64,000 nucleotides of DNA from Streptomyces sp. NBC_00690 (GCF_036226685.1 NZ_CP109009.1:5855501-5919500); one strand, 5' to 3'. Numbered from the stretch's first letter, positions 46,070 through 55,187 are shown. Program-made: numbers and translations. Notes: generated by a model from the letters alone, not told the origin.

Positions 46070-47992
46070 TCAGTGCTCCTTGTCGGCTTGCACACCGGCG
46101 CTGGGTGCCGGTGCGGCATTGGCTTGGATCCGGAGGGCCCCGAGTTCAGGGGTCGGCCGCTCCCTTGAAGTCTGTGGTGCGGGGCTCGTGTAGGCACGCC
46201 ACAGGGCCGCGTACTCGCCCGCCGCGGCCAGGAGTGCGTCATGGGTGCCCTCCTCGGCCACCTCTCCGTCCTTGAGGAGGACGATGTGATCGCACTCCCG
46301 GGCCTGTTCGAGGCGGTGGGCGACGATCACGCTCGTCCGGTCCCGGGTGACCCGTTCGAGGGCCGCGCCGAGCACGGCACGACTGGCCGGGCCCGACTCG
46401 GCGGTCGGCTCGTCGAGGACGAGGAGCGGCGGATCGGCCAGCAGAGCCCTGGCCAACGCCAGGTGCTGGACCGAACCGTCGTCCAGGGGCGCGCCGTCCG
46501 GGCCGCCGAGGACCGCATCGAGCCCCCGGCCCGGCTCCAGCGCCCAGTCGGCACCGGTTTCCCGCAGCGCGGCCACCAGTTCCGCATCGGTCGCCGCCGG
46601 CTTGGCCAGCCGGAGGTTGTCGGCGAGCGTCCCGCCGAAGAGATGCACCTCCTGGGTCACCAGATATCCGGCGATCTGCTCCGCCCCGGTGTCGGCCGTG
46701 ATCCGCCCCCGCACCGGCCGACCGACCCCCGCGACCAGACGCGCCAGGGTGCTCTTGCCCGAACCGCTGGCGCCCACCAGGGCGACGGTCCGACCACTGG
46801 GGATCGACAGGGTGACATCGCACAGGGCCTCCCGGGCTGCACCGTCGTACGCGTACGAGACATCGACCACGGAGACGGCGGGCGGTTGCGCGGGGCGCGG
46901 CGGCCGGCCGGCCGGTGCGCAGGCGGATCCGCCCGGCGGGGCCAGGTCCGTGACGCCGACCAGACGGGCCAGTCCCACCGTCGCGCGCTGGATGTCGTCC
47001 AGGCTGGTCAGCAACACACCGATCGGGTCGAACAGCCGGTGGAAGTACAGGGCAGCCGCCGTGGCCGTCCCCAGGGTGATCGCGCCCTGACCGAGCAGCA
47101 CATAGCCGGTGGTCAACACGGCGGCCAGACCGATGAACTCGGCGGTGTTCAGCCAGCCGAAGAAGCTGTTGCGCAGCCGTACGCCGTCACGCTGCCGATC
47201 GACGGCGCGTTCGCTGCGCTCGGCGAGTTCGGTCAGATGCGTGTGCTGCGCCCCGTACGCCCGGATCGTCTCGGCGCCGCGTACCGCCTCGATGACGGTC
47301 TGCCCGCGCGTGGACTCCAACTGACGGATGTCCCCGTACACCTGGTGTGAGCGGGCGAGGAAGCGGCGGGTGGCGTACCAGTGCAGGGGTACGCAGACCA
47401 GCCCGGCGACCGCGAGGCGCGGGTCGAGGACGGCGAGGCCCGCCACGGTCAGGACGATGGTGAGTGCCGCACTGGTGATGTCGGGCAGCACTCCCGAGGC
47501 CGCTTCGGACACCGCTTCGACATCGCCCGTGACCCGGGAGACCACATCGGAACTGCCCGATGCCTCCAAGGTGTCGGGGGGCAGCCGCACCGCGGCGTCG
47601 AACACGTCCTCGCGCAACCCGGCCAGTACGTCCTGCACCAGGGCGACCAGCATCCGCCCACCGAGGTAGCCGAGTGCGGCGCTGACCAGCGAGGCACCGA
47701 CGAGGGCCGCGCCGAGTGCGGTCAGACGACCGGTTCCCGCCCCGTCGACGACCGTGTCGACGATGGCGCCGAGCAGCGGAGGGGTGGTGAGGGCGCTTGC
47801 GGTACCGGCGAGCAGTACGCACAGGGTGGCGGCCAACCGTCGGCGGTGGTGGCCGAGTCGGCGCACCACCTCCTGTCGGGTCCGACGCGGGGTGGCAACG
47901 GGCAGCCGATGGTCAGCGTCCGACGCCGTGGCCGTGGCCGTGGCCGTGGCTTTGGCTGTGGTCGAGTCCGGGGCGGATGCGGTCGGGGTCAC
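46070..47992 (-). CDS. Exporter-fold ABC half-transporter A (intact Walker A, degenerate signature)
   Basis: A 640-residue TMD-NBD protein with six TM helices (about 52-330) and an NBD from about 373. Walker A is intact (407-415, GASGSGKST), as are the Q-loop Gln447, Walker B Asp527-Glu528 and the His switch His559. The ABC signature, normally LSGGQ, reads LDDGS (503-507), and the D-loop is altered (AESGPAS). It should therefore depend on a partner for the signature motif. It overlaps the partner gene by 4 nt (GTGA). An (ATATAT)-type N-terminus comes from a hexanucleotide repeat. It is likely to move siderophore, by import (IrtAB/YbtPQ-like) or export. Confidence 0.92.
   Translation of the reverse strand: MTPTASAPDSTTAKATATATATASDADHRLPVATPRRTRQEVVRRLGHHRRRLAATLCVLLAGTASALTTPPLLGAIVDTVVDGAGTGRLTALGAALVGASLVSAALGYLGGRMLVALVQDVLAGLREDVFDAAVRLPPDTLEASGSSDVVSRVTGDVEAVSEAASGVLPDITSAALTIVLTVAGLAVLDPRLAVAGLVCVPLHWYATRRFLARSHQVYGDIRQLESTRGQTVIEAVRGAETIRAYGAQHTHLTELAERSERAVDRQRDGVRLRNSFFGWLNTAEFIGLAAVLTTGYVLLGQGAITLGTATAAALYFHRLFDPIGVLLTSLDDIQRATVGLARLVGVTDLAPPGGSACAPAGRPPRPAQPPAVSVVDVSYAYDGAAREALCDVTLSIPSGRTVALVGASGSGKSTLARLVAGVGRPVRGRITADTGAEQIAGYLVTQEVHLFGGTLADNLRLAKPAATDAELVAALRETGADWALEPGRGLDAVLGGPDGAPLDDGSVQHLALARALLADPPLLVLDEPTAESGPASRAVLGAALERVTRDRTSVIVAHRLEQARECDHIVLLKDGEVAEEGTHDALLAAAGEYAALWRAYTSPAPQTSRERPTPELGALRIQANAAPAPSAGVQADKEH
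47925..47948 (+). repeat. Hexanucleotide repeat (GCCGTG)4 in the 5' end of the half-transporter gene
   Basis: Four exact copies of GCCGTG, followed by degenerate copies, encode alternating Thr-Ala residues near position 20 of half-transporter A. The unit keeps frame. Confidence 0.85.
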
Positions 47993-49725
47993 CGGAGTGT
48001 TCCGTTCGGTTGGTCGTCTCGTTGGCCGTCGTCGTGCGCGAGACCGCCCGCGCGTCCGTCGTCGGCCGCCTCGGTGAGGTCGACCACCCGGTCGCAGCTG
48101 GACAGCAGGATGCGGCTGGTGGTGATCAGTACGGTGGTGCCCGGGAGCCGTCCGAGCCCCTCCGCGATCCGCTGTTCGGTCACCGGATCGACCGCGGTGG
48201 CGGGCTCGTCCAGGACGACCACCTCAGTGCCCGCGTGCAGTGCCCGCGCGAGCAGGAGCCGCTGCCGCTGACCGCCCGAGAGCCTGCTGCCGTGCTCGCC
48301 GATGTCCGCGTCCGGGCCGCCGATGTGCTCCAGTACGTCGTCCAGGACGGCCGCCCGCACCACGGCGGGTACGGGGGCGACACCCGGTGGCGTCAGATTG
48401 GCCCGCAGGGTGCCGGAGAACAGGGTGCCCTGGTGGGGCGGTGCCGCGATGTGCGCGCGGACCGTCTCGGGGCCGAGGTCGACGGCGTCGGTTCCGTCGA
48501 TCACGATGTCCCCTCGACCCGGTGGGACGCGGCACGCCAACCGGTCGCTGAGGTTCCGTGCGTGCGCCGGGTGCCGGGGGACCACTCCGATGAGCTCCCC
48601 GGGCACCAGCACCAGCGGTGTCCCGTGGCCTGGCGGCTGCCAGACGATGGGAACGGCCGTCGGGGAACCGGACGGGTCCGGTGGGTCGGACGGGGACCGG
48701 GCAGGCGGCACGACCCCCGTCGACGCGGCGGCGATCAGGGGCGGTTCGGCCAGCAGATCGGCGATCCGCCGCGCGGATGCCCGCTTGTGGGCCCAGTTGG
48801 AGGCGAACGTTCCGACATGGGCCAGGGAGCCCTGGAGGAACTGGGCGAGCCCGAGGACGGTCACCAACTGGCCGATGGTCAGCTCACCCCGGAGGGCGAG
48901 ATAGCCGGACGCGGTGGCCAGCGCGGCCAGAAAGACACCAGACAGCAGCAGACTGAGGGCCGAGTACCCCAGAACGGCCCGCGCCGCGGCGACGGCCCCT
49001 CGCTTCGACGCATCACTCGCCTCTCGATAGCGGCTGGCGGCCTCCGTCTGGGCGTTCATTCCGGACAGCACCCGCAGTCCGGTGATCATGTCGGTGGCGA
49101 CCTCTCCCGCCCGGGCGGCGGAGCCCTGTTCGGCCAGGCCCCGCGCTTCGAGGGGCATCGCGAGCCGCCGCATCAGCAGCAGGACCAGGACCGTGCTGAC
49201 GATGACCCCGAGCGCGAGGGGCACGGAGATGAGCAGCAGGGCCGTCGATGCGGTGAGGATCGCGGTGATCGTGGCCGCCTGGTCGACGACGCTCCAGGAG
49301 ACCCCGGCGACCCGGTAGGTGTCGGAGGAGACCAGGGACAGCGCCTCGCCCGCGCCCGGCCGCCTGCGCAGCCCGTAGGGGTCCAGGAGCCGCACCATGG
49401 TGAGCTGGCGCAACTCGTGCTCGGCATAACCGTAGACGTCGACCATCGCGGCCGACGCCCGCTGGTACGACAGGGACAGGGCGAGGAACACCCCGGCGAG
49501 GACCGCGATCCAGCGCAGCAGGGCGGCCGGATCGGCGGGCTCCAGCGCCCGGTCGATGATGACGCCGATGAGGATCGGCACCAGCGCCTCGCAGAGCTGG
49601 TGGACCATGAACGCCAGGGTGGTGAGCCCCAGTCGCAGACCGCGTCCACCGCGCAGCAGCGCGATCTTGAACAGCGCTCCGGCACCGGACGGCGGACCGG
49701 GCCGTGCACCCTGCGCCCGGCTCAC
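47989..49725 (-). CDS. Exporter-fold ABC half-transporter B (degenerate Walker A, intact signature)
   Basis: A 578-residue TMD-NBD protein with six TM helices (about 33-310). In its NBD the Walker A position (379-392) reads IGVVPRHPAHARNL, with no GxxGxGK(S/T). The Q-loop Gln is replaced by His431, and the switch His is replaced by Thr near 536. By contrast LSGGQ (482-486) and Walker B VVVLDE (Asp506, Glu507) are perfect. This complements half-transporter A, so the pair would have one working ATP site. The GTG at 49725 overlaps the stop of the upstream ATPase gene (GTGA). Confidence 0.92.
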   Translation of the reverse strand: MSRAQGARPGPPSGAGALFKIALLRGGRGLRLGLTTLAFMVHQLCEALVPILIGVIIDRALEPADPAALLRWIAVLAGVFLALSLSYQRASAAMVDVYGYAEHELRQLTMVRLLDPYGLRRRPGAGEALSLVSSDTYRVAGVSWSVVDQAATITAILTASTALLLISVPLALGVIVSTVLVLLLMRRLAMPLEARGLAEQGSAARAGEVATDMITGLRVLSGMNAQTEAASRYREASDASKRGAVAAARAVLGYSALSLLLSGVFLAALATASGYLALRGELTIGQLVTVLGLAQFLQGSLAHVGTFASNWAHKRASARRIADLLAEPPLIAAASTGVVPPARSPSDPPDPSGSPTAVPIVWQPPGHGTPLVLVPGELIGVVPRHPAHARNLSDRLACRVPPGRGDIVIDGTDAVDLGPETVRAHIAAPPHQGTLFSGTLRANLTPPGVAPVPAVVRAAVLDDVLEHIGGPDADIGEHGSRLSGGQRQRLLLARALHAGTEVVVLDEPATAVDPVTEQRIAEGLGRLPGTTVLITTSRILLSSCDRVVDLTEAADDGRAGGLAHDDGQRDDQPNGTLR

Positions 49726-50645
49726 GCGGCGGTTCCGTCGGGCAGTCGGTGCCGGGCCAGCGGGACGACCATCGGGGTACCGGTCTCCGGGTCGGGCACC
49801 ACCCGGCACGGCAGCTCGAACACCTCGTGCACCAGATCGGCCGTCATCACCTCGGCCGGCGGGCCCTCGGCGACGACCCGTCCGTCCCGCATGGCGACCA
49901 GGTGGGAGGCGTAGCGGGCGGCGTGGTTGAGGTCGTGCAGGACCGCGACGAGCGTACGGCCGGAGCGGTGCAGATCGGTGAAGAGCTCCAGCAGGTCGAT
50001 CTGGTGGGCGATGTCGAGAAAGGTGGTCGGCTCGTCCAGGAGGAGGACGGGCGTCTGCTGGGCGAGCACCATCGCGACCCACACGCGTTGACGCTGACCG
50101 CCGGAGAGTTCGTCGACGAGCCGGCCGGACAGATCGGTGACGGAGGTCGCGGTCATCGCCTCGGCGACGGCACGCTCGTCCTCGGCCGTCCACTGGCGGG
50201 TCATCTTCTGGTGCGGATAGCGGCCCCGGGCCACGAGTTCGGCGACGCTGATGCCGTCCGGCGCGAGCGAGGTCTGCGGCAGCAGCCCGAGGCGGCGCGC
50301 GACCTCCTTGGAGCGGTACTGAGCGATCGACCGGCCGTCGAGCAGCACCTGACCGGCGCTGGGGGCGAGCAGTCGGGCCACAGCGCGCAACAGGGTCGAC
50401 TTGCCGCAGGCGTTGGGGCCGATGATCGCGGTGAAGGAACCTTCCGGTATTTGCAGGTTCAGATGCTCGGAGACGGGACGGCGGGCATAGCCGAAGGTTG
50501 CGTCGCGCACCTCCAGCCGGGCGGGCGCGGGCGCGACGGCCGGGGCGCCCTGGTGCCGGTCGGTCGGCTGGGCGGACAGGTCCGTGCGACCCGGCGCGGC
50601 GGTGCCGTCCGGTTCGGGGAGGTCGGTCTTCGTCTTCGGAGACAT
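49722..50645 (-). CDS. Ferric-siderophore ABC importer ATPase (FepC/FhuC-like)
   Basis: A 307-residue ATPase with Walker A IIGPNACGKST, the signature LSGGQRQRVWVAMVLAQ, Walker B VLLLDEPTTFLD and the switch His in AVLHDLNHAARYA; the last is typical of iron-siderophore and B12 importers. It energises the two permeases encoded upstream. The ATG at 50645 has AAGGA 6 nt upstream; the ATG at 50681, which overlaps the permease stop (ATGA), is an alternative that fits the overlap style of this operon. Confidence 0.96.
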   Translation of the reverse strand: MSPKTKTDLPEPDGTAAPGRTDLSAQPTDRHQGAPAVAPAPARLEVRDATFGYARRPVSEHLNLQIPEGSFTAIIGPNACGKSTLLRAVARLLAPSAGQVLLDGRSIAQYRSKEVARRLGLLPQTSLAPDGISVAELVARGRYPHQKMTRQWTAEDERAVAEAMTATSVTDLSGRLVDELSGGQRQRVWVAMVLAQQTPVLLLDEPTTFLDIAHQIDLLELFTDLHRSGRTLVAVLHDLNHAARYASHLVAMRDGRVVAEGPPAEVMTADLVHEVFELPCRVVPDPETGTPMVVPLARHRLPDGTAA

Positions 50646-50677
50646 GAGGGGTCCTTGGGGTGCGGGCGGGGCGGGGC

Positions 50678-51811
50678 TCATCGGCGGGTCGCGTACTGGC
50701 GGGCGAGGAGCCAGGCGAGATAGACCCCGCCGACGCAGACGGTCACCACTCCCACCGGCAGGTCCACGCGGAGCGCGGCGAAGTCGGCGGCGACCAGGAC
50801 CAGGGCCCCGGTGAGCGCGGCGGGCACGATCCGCAGCGTGGTGGAGCTCTTCGTCAGACGCTGGGCGATCTGCGGGGCGGCCAGGGCGATGAAGGCGATC
50901 GGGCCGACGGCGGCCGTCACCAGGGCGGTGAGCGCCACCCCGACGACGGTGCCGGCCAGTCGGGCGCGTTGGGCCCGGACCCCGAGCGCCACGGCGGTGT
51001 CGTCACCCATCTCCAACTGCACCAGGGGCCGTACGACGGCGATGGAACAGAGCACCAGGGCGACGAAGGTGACGGCCGTGGGGACCAGTTCGTCGAATCC
51101 CAGACCGCTGAGCGACCCAGCCGCCCAGGTCGCGGCCAACATCGCCTGGTGCGGGCTCACCGACAGCAACAGCATCGAGGTCAGCGAGCTGAGCCCGGCG
51201 CCGACGGCGATACCGACGATGATCAACCGGAACGGGTGCAGCCCGCCCCGGTACGCGAGCAGGTACACCACCAGCGCGGCCACGGCCCCGCCGATCAGCG
51301 AACCGGTGCCGACCGCGAGGTAGTTCGCGGTGCCGAACAGCAGCATGACGACGCTCGCCCCCGCGTAGGAGCCGGACGAGAAGCCGATGATGTCGGGGGA
51401 GCCGAGCGGGTTCTTGGTGAGGGACTGGAAGAGCGCCCCGCTGATGGCCAGTGCCGCACCGCAGACGAGTGCGAACAGCAGCCTCGGCAGTCGCCAGTCC
51501 ACGACGACGAGCCGCGCCCGACGGTCCGAATCGGCGTCGAAGAGCGCGGTCACCACTTGGGCGGGGGTCAGCGAGATGGAGCCCGTGCCCAGGGTGAGCA
51601 CACTGAGCACACAGATGGCGGCGGTGAGAACAAAGCAGATCAGGACGGTACGACGGTCCACGCGCAGGGCGAACCCGAACCGCCGCAGGGCCCAGGCGGG
51701 ACGTCCGAAGTCGACGCCCGTGGACGGCTTGTCGACCGTCGCCACCGAGGGCACGGGCGGGTGGGTGGCGGTCACGACGGGTTCCCGTTCCTGGATGGAG
51801 TGGTCGTTCAC
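50678..51811 (-). CDS. Ferric-siderophore ABC permease (FepG-like)
   Basis: A 377-residue FecCD/BtuC-family permease with about nine or ten membrane helices. Family segments include RLPRLLFALVCGAALAISGALFQSLTKNPLGSPDIIGFSSGS and VGPIAFIALAAPQIAQRL, whose cytoplasmic loop contacts the ATPase. The GTG at 51811 overlaps the stop of the first permease gene by 4 nt. The two permeases probably form a heterodimeric channel. Confidence 0.96.
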   Translation of the reverse strand: MNDHSIQEREPVVTATHPPVPSVATVDKPSTGVDFGRPAWALRRFGFALRVDRRTVLICFVLTAAICVLSVLTLGTGSISLTPAQVVTALFDADSDRRARLVVVDWRLPRLLFALVCGAALAISGALFQSLTKNPLGSPDIIGFSSGSYAGASVVMLLFGTANYLAVGTGSLIGGAVAALVVYLLAYRGGLHPFRLIIVGIAVGAGLSSLTSMLLLSVSPHQAMLAATWAAGSLSGLGFDELVPTAVTFVALVLCSIAVVRPLVQLEMGDDTAVALGVRAQRARLAGTVVGVALTALVTAAVGPIAFIALAAPQIAQRLTKSSTTLRIVPAALTGALVLVAADFAALRVDLPVGVVTVCVGGVYLAWLLARQYATRR

Positions 51812-52878
51812 AGTCCGCTCACATTCCGCCGCCGGACGAGGGCGACCAGGACGGGGGCGCCGACGAGTGCGGTGACGAGCCCCACCCGGAGCTCGCCCGA
51901 GGGCATGACCACCCGTCCCACCACATCGGCGGCCAGCAAGAACGCGGGCGCGACCAGAATGGTGAGGGGCAGGATCCAGCGCTGGTCGGGGCCGGTGAAC
52001 CAGCGCACCACGTGCGGCACCATCAGCCCGACGAAGGCGATCGGACCGGCGACGGCGACGGCCGTTCCGGCGAGCAGTGTGACCGAGAGGACGACGCCCA
52101 CCCGGGTCACACCGAGCGGCACGCCCAGCGCGCGGGCGTTGTCGTCGCCGAGCGCGAGCGCATTGAGCGAACGGGCGGTGAGCAGCCCGATCAGCAGTCC
52201 GGCGCCGATGAGGGGGCCTGCGATCGAGAGGATGTCGAGATTGCGGCCCCCGATGGAGCCGACGCCCCAGAACCGCATCAGGTCGAGCGTGGCCAGGCTC
52301 TTGAGGGTGAGCGCGGAGGTCAGTCCGCTGAACACGGCGGTGAGCGCCACCCCGGCGAGGGTGAGCTTCACGGGAGTGGCCCGATCGGCGCCCAGCGAAC
52401 CGAGGGTGTAGACGAGGACGGTCAGCCCGAACGCACCGGCGAGTGCGAACCACACGAACTGGGCCGGATCGGTGAGACCGAGCACCGCGACGGCGAAGGT
52501 CACGGCGAATCCGGCACCGGCGTTGACGCCCAGCACACCGGGATCGGCGAGGGGGTTGCGGGTGAACGCCTGGATGAGCGCGCCGCACAGGCCCAGCGCC
52601 GCGCCGACCACCAGCCCGATCACCGTACGGGGCACACGCAGATCGCGGACCATCACATGTTCGTCGATGGAGGGGTCGAAGCGGAACAGGGCGTCCCATA
52701 CGGTCCCCGGCGCGATCCCACGGGCGCCGACCATGACGCTGAGGACGGCCATGGCGATCAGCACCGCGATGGCGGCGAGCAGCACCAGAAAGCGGTGCCG
52801 GTGGCGCGGGACCAGGCCCGTACCGGAGTACGGGCCTGGCGCGTCACGCCGTGTGGAGGGTGGTGCGGTCGTCGTCAC
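51808..52878 (-). CDS. Ferric-siderophore ABC permease (FepD-like)
   Basis: A 356-residue FecCD-family permease with the conserved DLRVPRTVIGLVVGAALGLCGALIQAFTRNPLADPGVLGVNAGAGF and AGPIAFVGLMVPHVVRW. The GTG at 52878 has GAGGA 6 nt upstream. It starts 51 bp after the receptor lipoprotein gene and is followed by its overlapping partner permease. Confidence 0.96.
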   Translation of the reverse strand: MTTTAPPSTRRDAPGPYSGTGLVPRHRHRFLVLLAAIAVLIAMAVLSVMVGARGIAPGTVWDALFRFDPSIDEHVMVRDLRVPRTVIGLVVGAALGLCGALIQAFTRNPLADPGVLGVNAGAGFAVTFAVAVLGLTDPAQFVWFALAGAFGLTVLVYTLGSLGADRATPVKLTLAGVALTAVFSGLTSALTLKSLATLDLMRFWGVGSIGGRNLDILSIAGPLIGAGLLIGLLTARSLNALALGDDNARALGVPLGVTRVGVVLSVTLLAGTAVAVAGPIAFVGLMVPHVVRWFTGPDQRWILPLTILVAPAFLLAADVVGRVVMPSGELRVGLVTALVGAPVLVALVRRRNVSGL

Positions 52879-52929
52879 GGGTGATCCTCGTGGGTGGGCT
52901 GTGCGGGGTACGAGGGCGATGGGGCCGGT

Positions 52930-54054
52930 TCAGGAGGTGGAGGCGTCCGACCTGCCCTTGCCCGCGACCGCGTCGGCGAGCAGGGGCGCGTACCGCTCCA
53001 TCGCCCACGGGATGGACAGCACGGTCGGAGCGCTGACGGCCATGCCGAGTTCCGCGGTCTCGACGAACGCGTACTGCTTCTTCTCGATGGGCTCCCAGCG
53101 CTTGAAGAGGGGATCGTTCAAGGAGTACGGAACCTCCTTGGGGTCGTAGGCCCAGCCCACGAAGACGTCCGCCTTGACGGTGTCGAGCTTCTCCAGGCTC
53201 ACACCGCCGTAGAAGTTGGTGCCCTTGACGCCGTCCGTGATGACCTTCATCGAGGGGGTGTTCACAAAGCCGATCTCGGTGAGCAGCCGGACCCTGGGGT
53301 CGTAGTCGACGTACAGACCGGCCTCGGTGGACCCGGGGGTGAGGGCGGTGCCGTAGGTGAAGGTCTTGCCCTTGAACTGGGGGTTCGCCTTGACGACACC
53401 GGCGAGCACGCCCTCCGTGTCGGTCACCAGCGCCTCGGCCTTCTCGTTCTCGCCGAGCGCCTTGCCGATGGTGCGGGTCATGTCCTGCCAGGTGCCCCCG
53501 TCGAAGGGCCGCTTCAGATAGGGGATGGTGGGCGCGATCTCGGTGAGCCGCTTGTAGTCGACATCGGTGATGCCGGAGTACAGGCCGATGATCAGATCGG
53601 GGTCGAGGGAGAGGATCTGCTCGAAGTCCATCTCGCCCGAGTCCCCGTAGTTCAGGGTCTCGGGGAGCTTTCCGCCCAGCTTCTCGGCCTGGGTGCGGAA
53701 CCAGGGGGTGTGACCGTCCTTGTCGCCGCCCCACTGCTTGTCGACGCCGACGGGGAGAACGCCGAGCGCGGCAACGATGTCCTGGTTCATCCAGCTGACG
53801 GCGACGATGCGCTTCGGCTTCTCGGGGATCTCGGTGGTGCCGTGGGCGTGCTTGATGCTGACCGGGAACGCGGCTGAGGAGTTCTGCTTCTCCGCGGGCT
53901 TTCCCTTCCCGTCGGAGCCCGAGGCATCGGTGCCACCGCAGCCCGTCAGGACGAGGGCGGCGGCAACCGCCAGGCCGGCGACCCGGGCCCAGGTCCTTGA
54001 TCGACGGGGCGCTGGGGCTGGTGTGGCCGCTGGGGCGACCGTGGGTAGGGACAT
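52930..54054 (-). CDS. Iron-siderophore-binding lipoprotein (FepB/FhuD-like)
   Basis: A 374-residue precursor with a signal peptide and lipobox (LVLTGCGG). The mature part is a class III binding protein with two lobes joined by a long helix: PKRIVAVSWMNQDIVAALGVLPVGVD begins lobe one and VKADVFVGWAYDPKEVPYSLNDPLF lies in lobe two. It captures Fe3+-siderophore outside the membrane and delivers it to the permeases. The ATG at 54054 has AGGAG just upstream; frames extending to 54141 or further lack a site. An iron box lies 130 bp upstream. Confidence 0.95.
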   Translation of the reverse strand: MSLPTVAPAATPAPAPRRSRTWARVAGLAVAAALVLTGCGGTDASGSDGKGKPAEKQNSSAAFPVSIKHAHGTTEIPEKPKRIVAVSWMNQDIVAALGVLPVGVDKQWGGDKDGHTPWFRTQAEKLGGKLPETLNYGDSGEMDFEQILSLDPDLIIGLYSGITDVDYKRLTEIAPTIPYLKRPFDGGTWQDMTRTIGKALGENEKAEALVTDTEGVLAGVVKANPQFKGKTFTYGTALTPGSTEAGLYVDYDPRVRLLTEIGFVNTPSMKVITDGVKGTNFYGGVSLEKLDTVKADVFVGWAYDPKEVPYSLNDPLFKRWEPIEKKQYAFVETAELGMAVSAPTVLSIPWAMERYAPLLADAVAGKGRSDASTS

Positions 54055-54183
54055 GGTTCTCCTCGGCTGTGCGCACCGCGAGGGCATCGCGACGGCGGTT
54101 TTGGGGGTGAGGGCCGCCACGGCGGTACGGGAAAGGCGCATGGCCGGAGCGCAGGGGGTGGTGTCGGCCTTCCGCAGGGGAAG

Positions 54184-54202
54184 TTAGGTAACCCTCACTT
54201 GA
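54184..54202. promoter_or_regulatory. Probable iron box upstream of the receptor gene
   Basis: The 19-bp stretch beginning TTAGGTAACCCT matches 13 of 19 positions of the DmdR/IdeR consensus TTAGGTTAGGCTAACCTAA. It lies 130 bp before the receptor start codon and predicts repression of the whole transport operon when iron is sufficient. A short 8-bp tandem (CTGGCTGC) is seen further out at about 54281-54298. Confidence 0.6.
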
Positions 54203-54309
54203 ACCAACGCTAGGGAACCTCGGAGCCCTCGGGCGTTGCGTCCCGGCCATGGTGCGTCGCGAATCGGCCACCCTCCGCTGGCTGCCTGGCTGCCTGGCCG
54301 ATGAACCGG

Positions 54310-55164
54310 TCAGGGAATCACGGACACGGACCGTTCCCGGAGGTACTCGGTGGGACTCGCCCCGGTGACCCGTCGGAACGCGGCGCTGAACGCACTGGTG
54401 GTGGAGTACCCGCAGCGGTGCGCGACGAGGTTGACCGGGTGGCCCTGGGTGAGCATGGCCGTCGCTGCGGACATCCGTACGAGGGAGCGCCAGCGACTGA
54501 ACGACATACCGATGTCACGACTGAACGCCCGGGTGATCGTCCGCACACTGAGCGAGTGTCGCGCCGCCCACTCCTCGACCGAACGGTCGCTGTCCGGGTC
54601 GCGCAGGACATCGTCCGCCAGCGCCCGAATGCGCCAGTCCACGGGAACCGGCACCTCCAGCACCGGAAGCGGATCCTCCTGGAGCATTTCCAGAATCACC
54701 CGCTGGGTGCGCAGCCTGAGGTCATCGGGCATGGGCGTCGCATCGAGATGCAACAACATCTCCTGGAGCGCCCGCCCCACCTTCACCATCCGCAGCGATG
54801 TCCAGCGATCCGGGATCGCGGAACGGGCCACATAGGTGTAGCAGGCGACGCCCCCGGTGTCCGCAGTGGCGGCGTGCGGCACCCCGGGCGGCACCCACAC
54901 CCCCTGGCCGGGAATCAGCCGCCGTACCCCCGCACTGGTGTGCAGTGTCAGGGACCTGGTGTGCGGCCACATGAGGAGTGCGTCGGTGTGGGTGTGCGGC
55001 TCGCTGAACGCCGGACCGCCGGACTCGGTGCCGTCGAAGACGGCGGTGGTCAGCAGATAGGGCGAAGCCACCTCGGCCCCACCGGCCACCGGCGCCCCCC
55101 ACCGCAAGGACACGACCGGCGCCGCCGAGGCGTGCGCATGACCCGATATATCAGCAACCGACAT
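54310..55164 (-). CDS. AraC-family regulator of the iron cluster
   Basis: A 284-residue regulator. The N-terminal cupin has EPHTHTDALLMWP and PGQGVWVPPGVPH. The C-terminal half has two AraC helix-turn-helix motifs (VEEWAARHSLSVRTITRAFSRDIGMSFSRWR and NLVAHRCGYSTTSAFSAAFRRVTGASPTEYL). The cupin likely senses a small molecule, possibly a ferric siderophore, as in other AraC regulators of siderophore uptake. It is the first leftward gene of the unit, with an iron box 5 nt before its start codon. Confidence 0.93.
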   Translation of the reverse strand: MSVADISGHAHASAAPVVSLRWGAPVAGGAEVASPYLLTTAVFDGTESGGPAFSEPHTHTDALLMWPHTRSLTLHTSAGVRRLIPGQGVWVPPGVPHAATADTGGVACYTYVARSAIPDRWTSLRMVKVGRALQEMLLHLDATPMPDDLRLRTQRVILEMLQEDPLPVLEVPVPVDWRIRALADDVLRDPDSDRSVEEWAARHSLSVRTITRAFSRDIGMSFSRWRSLVRMSAATAMLTQGHPVNLVAHRCGYSTTSAFSAAFRRVTGASPTEYLRERSVSVIP

Positions 55165-55168
55165 GAAG

Positions 55169-55187
55169 TTAGGTTAGCCTAAGCTCT
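55169..55187. promoter_or_regulatory. Iron box overlapping the AraC gene leader
   Basis: TTAGGTTAGCCTAAGCTCT matches 15 of 19 consensus positions of the DmdR/IdeR box, with a near-palindromic core TTAGGTTAGCCTAA. It ends 5 nt from the AraC start codon, so binding would block the promoter or start region. Confidence 0.75.

Noticed and set aside
48230..48300. Pseudogene call for half-transporter B because Walker A is missing
   Set aside because: The frame is intact, the signature and Walker B motifs are perfect, and the losses are complementary to half A, which indicates function as a heterodimer.
47797..52411. Plus-strand frames opposite the ABC genes (705 and 583 codons)
   Set aside because: Shadow frames; the minus strand carries clear Walker, signature and permease motifs.
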